Shown here one piece after another: positions 16,159 to 25,240 of a DNA stretch of 64,000 nt (the stretch's first letter is position 1; every line of letters starts with the position of its first letter). Source of the stretch: Hydrotalea sandarakina (GTDB taxonomy: Bacteria; Bacteroidota; Bacteroidia; Chitinophagales; Chitinophagaceae). Where the stretch lies: NCBI RefSeq assembly GCF_003254115.1, contig NZ_QKZV01000001.1:465585-529584 (forward strand). Direction: 5' to 3'. A program made the position numbers and the translations under genes. Under the pieces are notes generated by a model, which saw only the letters and a list, made by a program, of their open reading frames with translations, did no database searches and was not told the DNA's origin.

Positions 16159-17652
16159 ATGTCAAAAAACATTCAAAAATACCTGTACACCAATATGAAC
16201 AAAGAGGCAGGTATTGAACATGCTTATCATAGAACAAAGATTGTTGCCACAGTTGGCCCGGCCTGCAATACTTATGACAAATTGTTAGAATTGGTTCAAG
16301 CAGGTGTTAATATTTTCCGTTTAAATTTTTCGCATGGCACGCATGAAGACAAGCTGGAAGTAATTCAGCATATACGCAAAATAAATGCAACACAACCCTA
16401 TAATATTGCCATTTTAGGCGATTTGCAAGGCCCTAAATTGCGGGTTGGTGAAATTGAAAACGGCGGATTAGAAATTAAGGCAGGCGATATACTTACATTT
16501 ACCTCAAAGGAAAAAGTAATTGGCACAAAAGAAAAAATTTATGTTTCCTATCCCAATCTGCATAATGATGTAGAAGTTGGAAACAAAATTTTAATTGATG
16601 ATGGAAAAATAGAAGTGGTAGTTGACTCGGTTACTGCTAATGGCGATGTTAAGGTTAAAGTTACTTACGGCGGTGTTTTGTTACCCAAAAAAGGCGTTAA
16701 CCTTCCTGACACTAAAATTTCATTACCCGCTATGACAGAAAAAGACATTGCCGATTTTGAATTCATCGTTGCCAATGAATTAGATTGGATTGCACTTTCG
16801 TTTGTTAGAAAAGCAGAAGATATTATTGACCTGAAAAGAAGGGTTAACGAAAAAAAGAGCAAGATTAAAGTAATGGCAAAAATTGAAATGCCCTCCGCGC
16901 TTGCCGATTTAAGAAATATTATTATTGAATCTGACGGAATAATGGTTGCTCGTGGTGATTTGGGTGTTGAATTGCCAGTTGAAAAAGTACCAATGGCTCA
17001 ACGTGATATTATTCGCAAATGCATTCACAGAGCTAAACCTGTAATTGTTGCTACCCAAATGATGGAAAGCATGATGGACAGAGTTAAACCTAACAGAAGT
17101 GAAATTACCGATGTGGCTAACGCTGTACTAGAAGGTGCTGATGCCGTTATGTTAAGTGGTGAAACCGCTACCGGCAATCACCCTAAGTTGGTAGTTGAAA
17201 CCATGCGAAAAATTATCACTGAAGTAGAAAATACGGAATATAGATACAACCGTGAAGAGGATTTAAAACCACAACCCCACTCACCTTCTTTTTTAAGCGA
17301 TGCAGTTTGTTATAATGCTTGTAAAATTGCAGAAGATGTAAACGCCCAAGCTTTAATTGGAATGACACAAAGTGGTTATACCGCATTTATGTTGAGCAGT
17401 TACAGACCCAAAGCACCACTGTATATTTTCACTAAAGAACGATCATTGGTAAATCAACTCAGTTTAAGTTGGGGAGTTCGTGCTTTTTATTATGGTGAAG
17501 AAGAGAGCCTGGATGATATTATCTTCGATCAAATTAATATTTTAAAAGAACGAGGATTTATTAAGACCAATGATGTAGTTGTAAATACAGGCAGTACACC
17601 GGTTGACCAACATTTGCCTACCAATGTTTTGAAAGTTACAAAAGTTGATTAA
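16159..17652 (+). CDS. pyk: Pyruvate kinase
   Basis: A 497-residue pyruvate kinase that transfers phosphate from phosphoenolpyruvate to ADP. Family motifs in order: TKIVATVGPAC (about 27), FRLNFSHGTHE (about 54), GDLQGPKLRVGE (about 86), KIEMPSALADL (catalytic Lys, about 241), MVARGDLGVELP (about 266), ATQMMESM (about 297) and LSGETATGNHP (about 331). The C-terminal allosteric domain is complete. Met13 at 16195 is an alternative start that would give an N-terminus closer to the family norm. It follows pfkA by 28 bases and is closed by a strong hairpin terminator, so the two irreversible kinases of lower and upper glycolysis share a transcript. Confidence 0.96.
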   Translation: MSKNIQKYLYTNMNKEAGIEHAYHRTKIVATVGPACNTYDKLLELVQAGVNIFRLNFSHGTHEDKLEVIQHIRKINATQPYNIAILGDLQGPKLRVGEIENGGLEIKAGDILTFTSKEKVIGTKEKIYVSYPNLHNDVEVGNKILIDDGKIEVVVDSVTANGDVKVKVTYGGVLLPKKGVNLPDTKISLPAMTEKDIADFEFIVANELDWIALSFVRKAEDIIDLKRRVNEKKSKIKVMAKIEMPSALADLRNIIIESDGIMVARGDLGVELPVEKVPMAQRDIIRKCIHRAKPVIVATQMMESMMDRVKPNRSEITDVANAVLEGADAVMLSGETATGNHPKLVVETMRKIITEVENTEYRYNREEDLKPQPHSPSFLSDAVCYNACKIAEDVNAQALIGMTQSGYTAFMLSSYRPKAPLYIFTKERSLVNQLSLSWGVRAFYYGEEESLDDIIFDQINILKERGFIKTNDVVVNTGSTPVDQHLPTNVLKVTKVD

Positions 17653-17674
17653 TATGTTATAAATCACTCATCAT

Positions 17675-17704
17675 AAAAGATTCTTCATTCGAAGAATCTT
17701 TTTT
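17675..17704 (+). terminator. Terminator after pyk
   Basis: A perfect 12-base stem (17675-17686 with 17691-17702), loop ATTC, followed by a T run. Its position directly after pyk marks the end of the pfkA-pyk operon. The stem begins with four A, so it could also act on leftward transcripts, but none is expected here. Confidence 0.85.
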
Positions 17705-17735
17705 ATTTTTAAACAATTCATAAACCTAATATGCC

Positions 17736-19592
17736 ATGCGAAAAATTGTATTACTACTGCTGTTATTACCCGTATTTTCTATTGCCCAGAATGCCGACTC
17801 TGTTTGGATTGTTCAAAACTATATAAAAAAAGAAGTTTACATACCTATGCGTGATGGAATAAAATTGTTTACTTCCATATATATTCCGAAAGATAATACC
17901 GAAAAACATCCCATATTAATGACACGTACTCCCTATTCATGCGCACCCTACGGTGAACATGAATATAGAAAGTTCTGGCGCAATCATTATAAAACATACC
18001 TGAAAGAAAACTTTATAATGGTTATACAAGATGTGAGAGGTAAATGGATGAGTGAAGGTGAATTCGTAAATATTAGACCTTATAATCCCAACAAAAAATC
18101 GAAGAATGATGTGGATGAAGCCTCTGACACTTATGACACAATTGATTGGCTAATTCACAACATTGAAAATAATAATGGAAACGTAGGGGTATTTGGTATT
18201 TCATATCCCGGATTTTACACAGCTATGGCAGCACTGAGTAATCATCCTGCTTTAAAAGCAGTAAGCCCGCAGGCCCCTGTAACCGATTGGTTTATGGGCG
18301 ACGACTTTCACCACAATGGTGCTTTTTTTGCAATGGATGCATTCGCTTTTTACTCTTCCTTCGGAAAGCCGCGACCCAAACCCACTACCGTTGGCCCTAC
18401 CCCTTTTAACTATCCCATTAAGGATAATTACAGGTTCTATTTAACTACAGGTGCATTACCTAACTTAACCAAATTATTAGGTGATAGTGTAGCATTTTGG
18501 AATGACTTAATGAATCATCCCAACTATACTCAATGGTGGCAAGAAAGAAATGACAGAAACTTCATGCAACATATTTTGCCAACCACTGCATCGTTAGTTG
18601 TAGGTGGCTTATTTGATGCAGAAGATTGCTTTGGCGCATGGAATTTATACAAAGCCATAGAATTAAAAGCCAAAAACAATAATAAATTAGTAATGGGGCC
18701 TTGGTATCATGGACAATGGGCAAGCGGTGATGGTACACATTTAGGGAACATTTATTTTGATAGTAACACAGCTGATTGGTATGCTACCAATATTGAAATA
18801 CCATATTTCAATTATTATTTAAAAGGAACCGGCAGCATTGATAAAATTGCAGAAGCTAATATATTTTTTAGTGGGGAAAATAAGTGGCATCAGTTTAATG
18901 TATGGCCGCCTGCTAACATTCAAACATCAAAACTTTATTTACAACAAAATGGGAAATTGAGTTTTGAGCCGGCTAAAACTTTCAATATTTCATTTTCAGA
19001 ATATACCAGCGACCCCGCAAAGCCGGTACCGTACACAGATGGTGTGCATGAGTATAGAACCAGGGAATACATGACAGATGATCAACGTTTTGCTGCCACT
19101 CGTCCCGATGTATTGGTATATGAAACACCTACTTTAACCAACGACGTAACTTTAGCTGGTCCATTAACTGCACATTTAAACGTTAGTATTTCAACAACCG
19201 ATGCAGATTTTGTAGTGAAATTAATTGATGTTTTTCCGGAAGACTTTGAATACAACAATTCATCTACTTATCCAATGGGTGGCTATGAAATGTTGGTTAG
19301 AGGCGAAGTAATGCGAGGCCGTTATAGAAACAGTTTTGAAAAACCGGAACCGTTTAAGCCAAACACACCAACCATTGTTCAATATACTTTACCCGATGTT
19401 GCACACACCTTTAAAAAGGGTCACAAAATAATGGTGCAAATTCAAAGCAGTTGGTTTCCGTTAGTGGATAGAAATCCGCAACAATTTGTAGATATATATC
19501 ATGCCAAAGACAGCGATTTTAAAAAGGCAAATATTCGCATTTACAATAATGATTCATATTTATTGTTACCTGTTTTGCCTAATAATCAGTAA
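17736..19592 (+). CDS. CocE/NonD family hydrolase (peptidase family S15)
   Basis: A 618-residue secreted alpha/beta hydrolase of the X-Pro dipeptidyl-peptidase S15 / CocE group. The signal peptide is MRKIVLLLLLLPVFSIAQ. The hydrolase core shows DVRGKWMSEGEF (about 100), the nucleophile elbow GISYPGF with Ser156, an acidic segment GGLFDAEDCFG (about 291-301, Asp candidates 294 and 297) and GPWYHGQW with His325. From about 400 on comes the C-terminal jelly-roll domain of this family. Members hydrolyse peptides, glutaryl-cephalosporins or esters, so the substrate here is open; a periplasmic X-Pro or acyl-peptide hydrolase is likely. The GH20 gene follows after 49 bases. Confidence 0.9.
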   Translation: MRKIVLLLLLLPVFSIAQNADSVWIVQNYIKKEVYIPMRDGIKLFTSIYIPKDNTEKHPILMTRTPYSCAPYGEHEYRKFWRNHYKTYLKENFIMVIQDVRGKWMSEGEFVNIRPYNPNKKSKNDVDEASDTYDTIDWLIHNIENNNGNVGVFGISYPGFYTAMAALSNHPALKAVSPQAPVTDWFMGDDFHHNGAFFAMDAFAFYSSFGKPRPKPTTVGPTPFNYPIKDNYRFYLTTGALPNLTKLLGDSVAFWNDLMNHPNYTQWWQERNDRNFMQHILPTTASLVVGGLFDAEDCFGAWNLYKAIELKAKNNNKLVMGPWYHGQWASGDGTHLGNIYFDSNTADWYATNIEIPYFNYYLKGTGSIDKIAEANIFFSGENKWHQFNVWPPANIQTSKLYLQQNGKLSFEPAKTFNISFSEYTSDPAKPVPYTDGVHEYRTREYMTDDQRFAATRPDVLVYETPTLTNDVTLAGPLTAHLNVSISTTDADFVVKLIDVFPEDFEYNNSSTYPMGGYEMLVRGEVMRGRYRNSFEKPEPFKPNTPTIVQYTLPDVAHTFKKGHKIMVQIQSSWFPLVDRNPQQFVDIYHAKDSDFKKANIRIYNNDSYLLLPVLPNNQ

Positions 19593-19641
19593 GCTGTTTT
19601 ACCAACCAATTATTAATTATATAGTACCCAAACTAACGATT

Positions 19642-21291
19642 ATGAAAAAATACTTGCCATTGTTATTCATAAGCTTTTTGTTTTCGAAAAACATGTTAGC
19701 GCAGCAAAACATAGTATCCATTATACCCGAACCATCGAACATACAATTAAAAAAAGGAACATTTAAATTAACAACTAACACTCCTATTATAGTAACAGAC
19801 GATGGCGATTTAAACACGGCGCATTTTTTCAATGATTATCTTTTAAAGTATTACCATTTTAAATTACCCATTCAAAAAAACAGAAAATCGGAAGGTATAA
19901 TTTTTCAAACCAAAAAGTTTATTCAAGTACCGAATAATCCGGAATATTACAGTTTTCAATCTTCCCCACATAACATAATCATTTCAGGCAATAGTTATGC
20001 AGGCACATTTTATGGAATGCAAACCCTTATTCAACTTTTACCTGTAAAAACCAATAAACCATTAACAATTCCGGCAGTTGTAATTGAAGATGAACCACGG
20101 TTTGCTTATAGAGGTATGCATTTAGATGTTGGTCGCCACTTTTTTTCTGTTGATTTCATTAAACAGTACATTGATTTAATTGCCCTGCATAAAATGAATA
20201 CTTTTCATTGGCATTTAACAGAAGATCAGGGATGGCGAATAGAAATAAAACAATACCCCAAATTAACAACGGTAGGGGCTTATCGTAACGGAACAATTAT
20301 CGGACATGCACCCGGCACCGGAAACGATTGTATTCGTTATGGCGGCTATTATACACAACAAGAAATTAAAGATATTGTACAATATGCCGCTAATCGTTTT
20401 ATTACCGTAATTCCAGAAATTGAAATGCCCGGACATGCCTCGGCTGCCATTGCTGCTTACCCTGAACTAAGTTGTTTTCCTGATAAGAATACCCCTACCC
20501 CCGCCAATAAAAATTTATGGTGCGGCGATACCACCGGTAAACAAGTTCAGCAAGGTTGGGGTGTTTTCGATGATGTTTTTTGCCCTTCAGAATATACTTT
20601 TCAATTTTTACAAAATGTTTTAAATGAAGTAATGGATTTATTTCCATCTAAATACATACATATTGGTGGCGATGAATGCCCTAAAACATACTGGAAAGCT
20701 TCACCTTTTTGCCAACAATTAATGAAAGAACAAGGACTAAAAGATGAACACGAACTTCAGAGTTATTTCATTCATAGAATAGAAAAATATTTAAACAGTA
20801 AAGGCAGGCAAATTATTGGCTGGGATGAAATTTTGGAAGGAGGGCTTGCCCCCAATGCAACGGTAATGAGTTGGCGTGGCGAAAAAGGCGGTATTGAAGC
20901 TGCACAAATGCATCATAATGTAATAATGACGCCCGGTGCCTGGTGTTATTTTGATCACAGCCAAAACAAACCGGAAGATTCCTTAACAATAGGTGGTTAT
21001 ACACCGGTACAAAAAGTGTATAGTTATAATCCGATACCCAACAATTTAAGTGTTGATGAAGCAAAATACATTTTAGGTGCACAAGGGAATGTTTGGACAG
21101 AATATATGAAATACAACACTAAAGTTGAATACATGATTTTGCCCCGTATGAGTGCATTGAGTGAAGTTTTGTGGACAAAACCCGATAAAAAAAATTGGAA
21201 AAACTTTGCAACAAAACTTCAATTAGCAACCAACAGATATCAACTATGGAATGTTCATTACAATGAAAAATGGCAACAAAACGCTAATTAA
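19642..21291 (+). CDS. Beta-N-acetylhexosaminidase (GH20)
   Basis: A 549-residue secreted glycoside hydrolase family 20 enzyme that releases terminal N-acetylhexosamine from chitooligosaccharides or glycoconjugates using the substrate acetamido group. The signal peptide ends NMLAQQ. Residues about 30-150 form the GH20b alpha/beta domain, followed by the TIM barrel from RFAYRGMHLDVGRHFF. The catalytic Asp-Glu pair is Asp344-Glu345 in HIGGDECPK. Further substrate residues lie in WHLTEDQGWRIEIK, PEIEMPGHASAA, MSWRGEKGG and GAQGNVWTEY. The frame is open back to 19501, overlapping the upstream gene, but the ATG at 19642 begins a canonical signal peptide. It sits upstream of the NagB fusion, which fits GlcNAc salvage. 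Confidence 0.94.
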   Translation: MKKYLPLLFISFLFSKNMLAQQNIVSIIPEPSNIQLKKGTFKLTTNTPIIVTDDGDLNTAHFFNDYLLKYYHFKLPIQKNRKSEGIIFQTKKFIQVPNNPEYYSFQSSPHNIIISGNSYAGTFYGMQTLIQLLPVKTNKPLTIPAVVIEDEPRFAYRGMHLDVGRHFFSVDFIKQYIDLIALHKMNTFHWHLTEDQGWRIEIKQYPKLTTVGAYRNGTIIGHAPGTGNDCIRYGGYYTQQEIKDIVQYAANRFITVIPEIEMPGHASAAIAAYPELSCFPDKNTPTPANKNLWCGDTTGKQVQQGWGVFDDVFCPSEYTFQFLQNVLNEVMDLFPSKYIHIGGDECPKTYWKASPFCQQLMKEQGLKDEHELQSYFIHRIEKYLNSKGRQIIGWDEILEGGLAPNATVMSWRGEKGGIEAAQMHHNVIMTPGAWCYFDHSQNKPEDSLTIGGYTPVQKVYSYNPIPNNLSVDEAKYILGAQGNVWTEYMKYNTKVEYMILPRMSALSEVLWTKPDKKNWKNFATKLQLATNRYQLWNVHYNEKWQQNAN

Positions 21292-21381
21292 CTATAATAA
21301 CTGCAAACGTTTGCTTTTATTTTTCTGTTACGATGGATAATTTGTAAATTTAACCTGCAAAAAAACGCAAAATCATATTTT

Positions 21382-23319
21382 ATGTCCACAACTACCAAAC
21401 CACACAAATTCAATGTTGATTTAATTGACAGTTTTGAAAAAATTCCCGTTCAAATATTCGACAGCACAGAAGACGGTTCATTATTTGTTGCCAGGGAAAT
21501 TGCTTCATTAATTAAAGAAAAACAAGCTAAAAATTTACCTTGTGTTTTAGGATTAGCTACCGGTGCCACTCCTATTCGCCTTTATGCGCATTTGGTTAAC
21601 TTACATAAAACGGAAGGGTTAAGCTTTAAAAATGTTATTACATTTAATTTAGATGAATACTATCCTATTGAAAGAGATGCTTTCCAAAGTTATTGGAGTT
21701 ATATGCATCGTCATTTATTTGATCATGTAGATATTCCAAAGGAAAACATTCATTTACCCAACGGTGAATTATCAAAAGAAGAAGCCAGAAAAGCTTGTGA
21801 AACTTATGAACAATTAATTGAAAATGCCGGAGGAATTGATTTACAAATTTTAGGCATTGGGTCCAATGGACATATTGGTTTTAATGAGCCCGGTTCAAGC
21901 ATTTACTCAAAAACAAGATTGGTTTCTTTAGATAATACAACACGCATCAACAATGCTTACGAATTTCAAAATATTTCCGAAGTTCCCAGAATGGCCATTA
22001 CAATGGGTATAAGTACCATTTTAAAAGCCAAAAAAATTATTTTAATGGCATGGGGTTCTAAAGCCAGTATCGTTGCAAAAAGTGTGGAAGGACAGGTTAC
22101 CGAACAAATACCTGCCAGTATATTACAACAGCACAACAATTGCACTTTTGTTCTTGACCACAATGCAGCAGCTGAATTAACCCGCATTAAATCGCCTTGG
22201 TTAACGGGTGAAGTTGAATGGACACCTAAAGTAATTAAACGGGCAGTTGTTAATATGGCACTTAAATTAAATAAGCCTGTATTAAGCTTAACAACGCATG
22301 ATTACAATGAAAATGGATTAAGCGATTTATTGGTTGAAAAAGGTGATGCTTACGACATTAACTTACAAGTTTATTATATGCTTCGCGATAGCATTACCGG
22401 TTGGCCCGGCGGAAAACCCAATGTTCATATTCCGGGACATCCGGAAAGAAGCACCCCTTACCCCAAAACCTGCTTAATTTTTTCTCCTCACCCCGATGAT
22501 GATATTATAAGCATGGGCGGAACCTTTATGCGTTTACACGATCAAGGACACGATGTACATGTAGGTTATCAGGCAAGTGGTAACATAGCCGTAACGGATG
22601 AATTTGTTACCAGATTTTTAGATTTCGCAGTGGGTTTTGAAGACTTATTCGGCATTGACAAGAAAAAAACAGAAGCCATTTTGAGTGAAGCCAAACGCTT
22701 TTTAGCTACCAAGAAAAAAAATGAAATAGATACACAAGAAATTCGTGCAATAAAAGGATTAATAAGGCGCTGTGAAGCCAGAGCCACTTGTCGTTATGTA
22801 GGCATTGGCGACAGTAATGCGCATTTCATGAACTTGCCTTTTTATGAAACCGGTACCATCGAAAAAAATCCATACTCCGAAAAGGATATTGAGATTACAA
22901 TCGACTTATTACAAAAGCTGAAACCACATCAGGTATATTGCGCCGGCGATTTAGCAGACCCACATGGAACTCATAAAGTATGCTTAGATATTGTTTTAGA
23001 AAGTCTAAAACGCATTAAAGCTTCCGGTGAAAAATGGATTGAAGATTGTTGGTTATGGTTGTATAAAGGTGCATGGCAAGAGTGGGATATTACCGAAATT
23101 GAAATGGCTATTCCTATGAGCCCCGACCAAGTAATGAAAAAAAGATATGGAATTTTCATACACCAATCACAAAAAGATATGGTTCCTTTTCAAGGCTCAG
23201 ACAGTCGCGAATTTTGGCAAAGAGCAGAAGACCGTAATGCAACCACAGCACATTTATACGCAAGTTTAGGACTAACACAATATGCTGCTATGGAAGCCTT
23301 TGTAAGAATGCATTATTAA
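21382..23319 (+). CDS. nagB: Glucosamine-6-phosphate deaminase fused to a PIG-L/LmbE deacetylase domain
   Basis: A 645-residue two-domain protein. Residues about 1-270 are a NagB-type isomerase/deaminase that converts glucosamine 6-phosphate to fructose 6-phosphate and ammonia. It shows GLATGATPIRLYA, the catalytic NLDEYYP (about 90) and GIGSNGHIGFNEPGS (about 157-171). Residues about 365-645 are a PIG-L/LmbE-type zinc deacetylase with SPHPDDDIISMGG (about 368-380) and a later DPHGTHKV zinc motif (about 530). This fusion is known in Bacteroidota. The deacetylase half may act on an N-acetylglucosamine derivative, making a one-protein GlcNAc-6P or related salvage enzyme, but this is inference. 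It is 90 bases after GH20, and the PAP2-like gene follows at 22 bases. Confidence 0.93.
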   Translation: MSTTTKPHKFNVDLIDSFEKIPVQIFDSTEDGSLFVAREIASLIKEKQAKNLPCVLGLATGATPIRLYAHLVNLHKTEGLSFKNVITFNLDEYYPIERDAFQSYWSYMHRHLFDHVDIPKENIHLPNGELSKEEARKACETYEQLIENAGGIDLQILGIGSNGHIGFNEPGSSIYSKTRLVSLDNTTRINNAYEFQNISEVPRMAITMGISTILKAKKIILMAWGSKASIVAKSVEGQVTEQIPASILQQHNNCTFVLDHNAAAELTRIKSPWLTGEVEWTPKVIKRAVVNMALKLNKPVLSLTTHDYNENGLSDLLVEKGDAYDINLQVYYMLRDSITGWPGGKPNVHIPGHPERSTPYPKTCLIFSPHPDDDIISMGGTFMRLHDQGHDVHVGYQASGNIAVTDEFVTRFLDFAVGFEDLFGIDKKKTEAILSEAKRFLATKKKNEIDTQEIRAIKGLIRRCEARATCRYVGIGDSNAHFMNLPFYETGTIEKNPYSEKDIEITIDLLQKLKPHQVYCAGDLADPHGTHKVCLDIVLESLKRIKASGEKWIEDCWLWLYKGAWQEWDITEIEMAIPMSPDQVMKKRYGIFIHQSQKDMVPFQGSDSREFWQRAEDRNATTAHLYASLGLTQYAAMEAFVRMHY

Positions 23320-23341
23320 AATAAAAACTTATCTTGCAGGG

Positions 23342-23998
23342 GTGAATACAGAAAATAATGCTTTACCCCTAATATGGAAAAATGCCTGGCAACAACCCAC
23401 CTTTAAAGCTAAATTATTAATAGGCGTTGCGGTGTTGACAGGCATTTTAATTATTTTCCCCTATTTTTTTCAATTTATTGAAAGTAGAGACGGCTTTGTA
23501 TTACCCGATAGAATATTAAACGATTTACCTTCAGTAAACTTATCGTTGCCAATATTTTTCGTTATTTGGGTAATGGTTTTAATACTAATTATTGAAGCAA
23601 TTCGCGATCCTGAAATTTTCTTACTTTTTTTATGGGCTTACATTTTCTTAAATATATCAAGAATAATTACCATTAGTCTAATCCCTTTAAATCCACCTGA
23701 TAATCTTATTCCGTTAACCGACCCTATTAGTAACTATTTTTATGGATCTGGTTTTATTACAAAAGACTTGTTTTATTCCGGCCATACTTCCACCCAATTT
23801 CTAATTTTCCTGGTATTGAAAAAAAACAAATTAAAAAATTTGGCCTTATTATCAACCATGTTAATTGGTGTAATGGTATTAATACAGCACGTTCATTATA
23901 CAATTGATGTTGTTATGGCGCCTTTTTTTGCTTTTTTGGTTTATAAATTAGCTCAATATTGGGTTTCACCCACATTTCAAAACAATTACGCTGATTAG
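23342..23998 (+). CDS. PAP2-related membrane protein resembling sphingomyelin synthase (PAP2_C)
   Basis: A 218-residue integral membrane protein with about six hydrophobic segments. Two active-site motifs match the sphingomyelin synthase / PAP2_C group: FYSGHTSTQF (about 140-149) and HVHYTIDVVMAP (about 181-192). These supply the two His and the Asp of the phosphotransfer triad. Eukaryotic relatives move a phospho-head group onto ceramide. Many Sphingobacteriia make sphingolipids, so a lipid head-group transferase or phosphatase is plausible. The start is GTG at 23342, 22 bases after nagB; I see no in-frame ATG before the conserved part. The 3' end abuts the convergent D15-like gene, with 1 base between them. 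Confidence 0.75.
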   Translation: MNTENNALPLIWKNAWQQPTFKAKLLIGVAVLTGILIIFPYFFQFIESRDGFVLPDRILNDLPSVNLSLPIFFVIWVMVLILIIEAIRDPEIFLLFLWAYIFLNISRIITISLIPLNPPDNLIPLTDPISNYFYGSGFITKDLFYSGHTSTQFLIFLVLKKNKLKNLALLSTMLIGVMVLIQHVHYTIDVVMAPFFAFLVYKLAQYWVSPTFQNNYAD

Positions 23999-23999
23999 T

Positions 24000-25094
24000 T
24001 TAAAAGGCTTCGCCTAGTTGCAAATAAAATCCCTGATTATTTCCCTGTCCAATACCATAATCTAAACGCAAGTTTAATTTTTCACTTTTGGTTAGTTGAA
24101 TACGCAAACCACCACCATAAGCATATTTTAAACCGCTCAAATTAAAATCACTAACACTTTTTCCAACTTCACCGGTACTGCCAAATATTACCATACCCAA
24201 CCTTTTATATAATGAAAACCGATATTCAGATTGAAAAACAAAAGACTGTTTATCGCGATAACGACCACTATAATAACCTCGCATACTATTAGCCCCACCT
24301 AAAGAAGCCAAACTTCGTAAAGGAACAGCATCACCAATATTTGAAAAGCTGTATAACTGAAATGCAAATACCTGCTTTGGAAATGTTTGTATGTATTTTC
24401 TTATATCCACTACAACATTTGTATAATTAAATGAGGAACCTATTAAATTATCAAAATGATTGAAATAAGCTTGTGCAAACATGCCTTTATTAGGTGCAAA
24501 AGCATCATTTCTGTTATCGTAGGTAAAGCTCATGCCTAAACCACTTACCGTATATCCATTTCTACCGGCAATATTTTCTTTATCAAATAAGCCTCCGGGT
24601 ATATATTGAATATTGTAAACATGTTGCATTTCGTATAATACGCCACCAAAGAAATGATGTCCTAAATGCTTAAGCAAATGCAAATTCACATAGTACTGAT
24701 GAAAACTATAATTCTCAACTGACGAGTCAGGTGAATTATTCCCTAAACCCCAAAATTTATCAGGAAAGGAACTGAAAGAAATTTGTTCATTAAGGATATA
24801 CTTTTCGTTTTTAAAATATTCAGCACCATTAACAGCCGCTACAAATTGTTGTTTTAATGAATACAATAAGATTGATTGTAAATTCGAAGTACGAGAAATA
24901 GTATCCGATTTTGACAAATGAAAGGTAGCAGAACCGGCCAAACCAAATGACCAGCTAGTTTCAATGGATTTTGCTATAACAGGAAAATAAAGTATCCTTT
25001 TTGAAAAAAGACTGTCCTTTTTACTCTCCTGCGCAAATAAAAAATGGCATATCAAACAATTTAGTAGAAGGATCAGTAATGACTTTTTGAGCAT
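24000..25094 (-). CDS. BamA/TamA-family (surface antigen D15) outer-membrane protein
   Basis: A 364-residue outer-membrane beta-barrel. The signal peptide ends CHFLFAQ. The mature protein has alternating amphipathic strands rich in Tyr, Phe and Gly. The D15-type features are GMSFTYDNRNDAFAPNKG near residue 190, SLASLGGANSMRGYYSGRYRDKQ near 280 (the RGY/RGF-type substrate lid motif) and a C-terminal strand ending in Phe (LQLGEAF). There is room for only the barrel, with no POTRA domains, so it is a short family member rather than BamA itself. The role is unknown; patatin-type or polysaccharide-export barrels look like this. It is a single gene. Confidence 0.82.
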   Translation of the reverse strand: MLKKSLLILLLNCLICHFLFAQESKKDSLFSKRILYFPVIAKSIETSWSFGLAGSATFHLSKSDTISRTSNLQSILLYSLKQQFVAAVNGAEYFKNEKYILNEQISFSSFPDKFWGLGNNSPDSSVENYSFHQYYVNLHLLKHLGHHFFGGVLYEMQHVYNIQYIPGGLFDKENIAGRNGYTVSGLGMSFTYDNRNDAFAPNKGMFAQAYFNHFDNLIGSSFNYTNVVVDIRKYIQTFPKQVFAFQLYSFSNIGDAVPLRSLASLGGANSMRGYYSGRYRDKQSFVFQSEYRFSLYKRLGMVIFGSTGEVGKSVSDFNLSGLKYAYGGGLRIQLTKSEKLNLRLDYGIGQGNNQGFYLQLGEAF

Positions 25095-25240
25095 AAATAA
25101 GCAGTAAATATAAGCGCAAATACATAATTAAAAGAAAAGCCTACAATTTTGGAAGAATTAATTTATTTTTAGTTCACACAATGGTCACAATTTTATAATA
25201 ATTAATTAACATTGCAGTTACTTTGATAAATAACCCTCGA

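Noticed and set aside
17675-17704. Dyad after pyk considered as an operator
   Set aside because: Perfect stem, tetraloop and a T run fit an intrinsic terminator better.
19501-19641. 47-residue extension of the GH20 protein overlapping the S15 gene
   Set aside because: The ATG at 19642 starts a normal signal peptide. The extension overlaps the end of the upstream gene in another frame.
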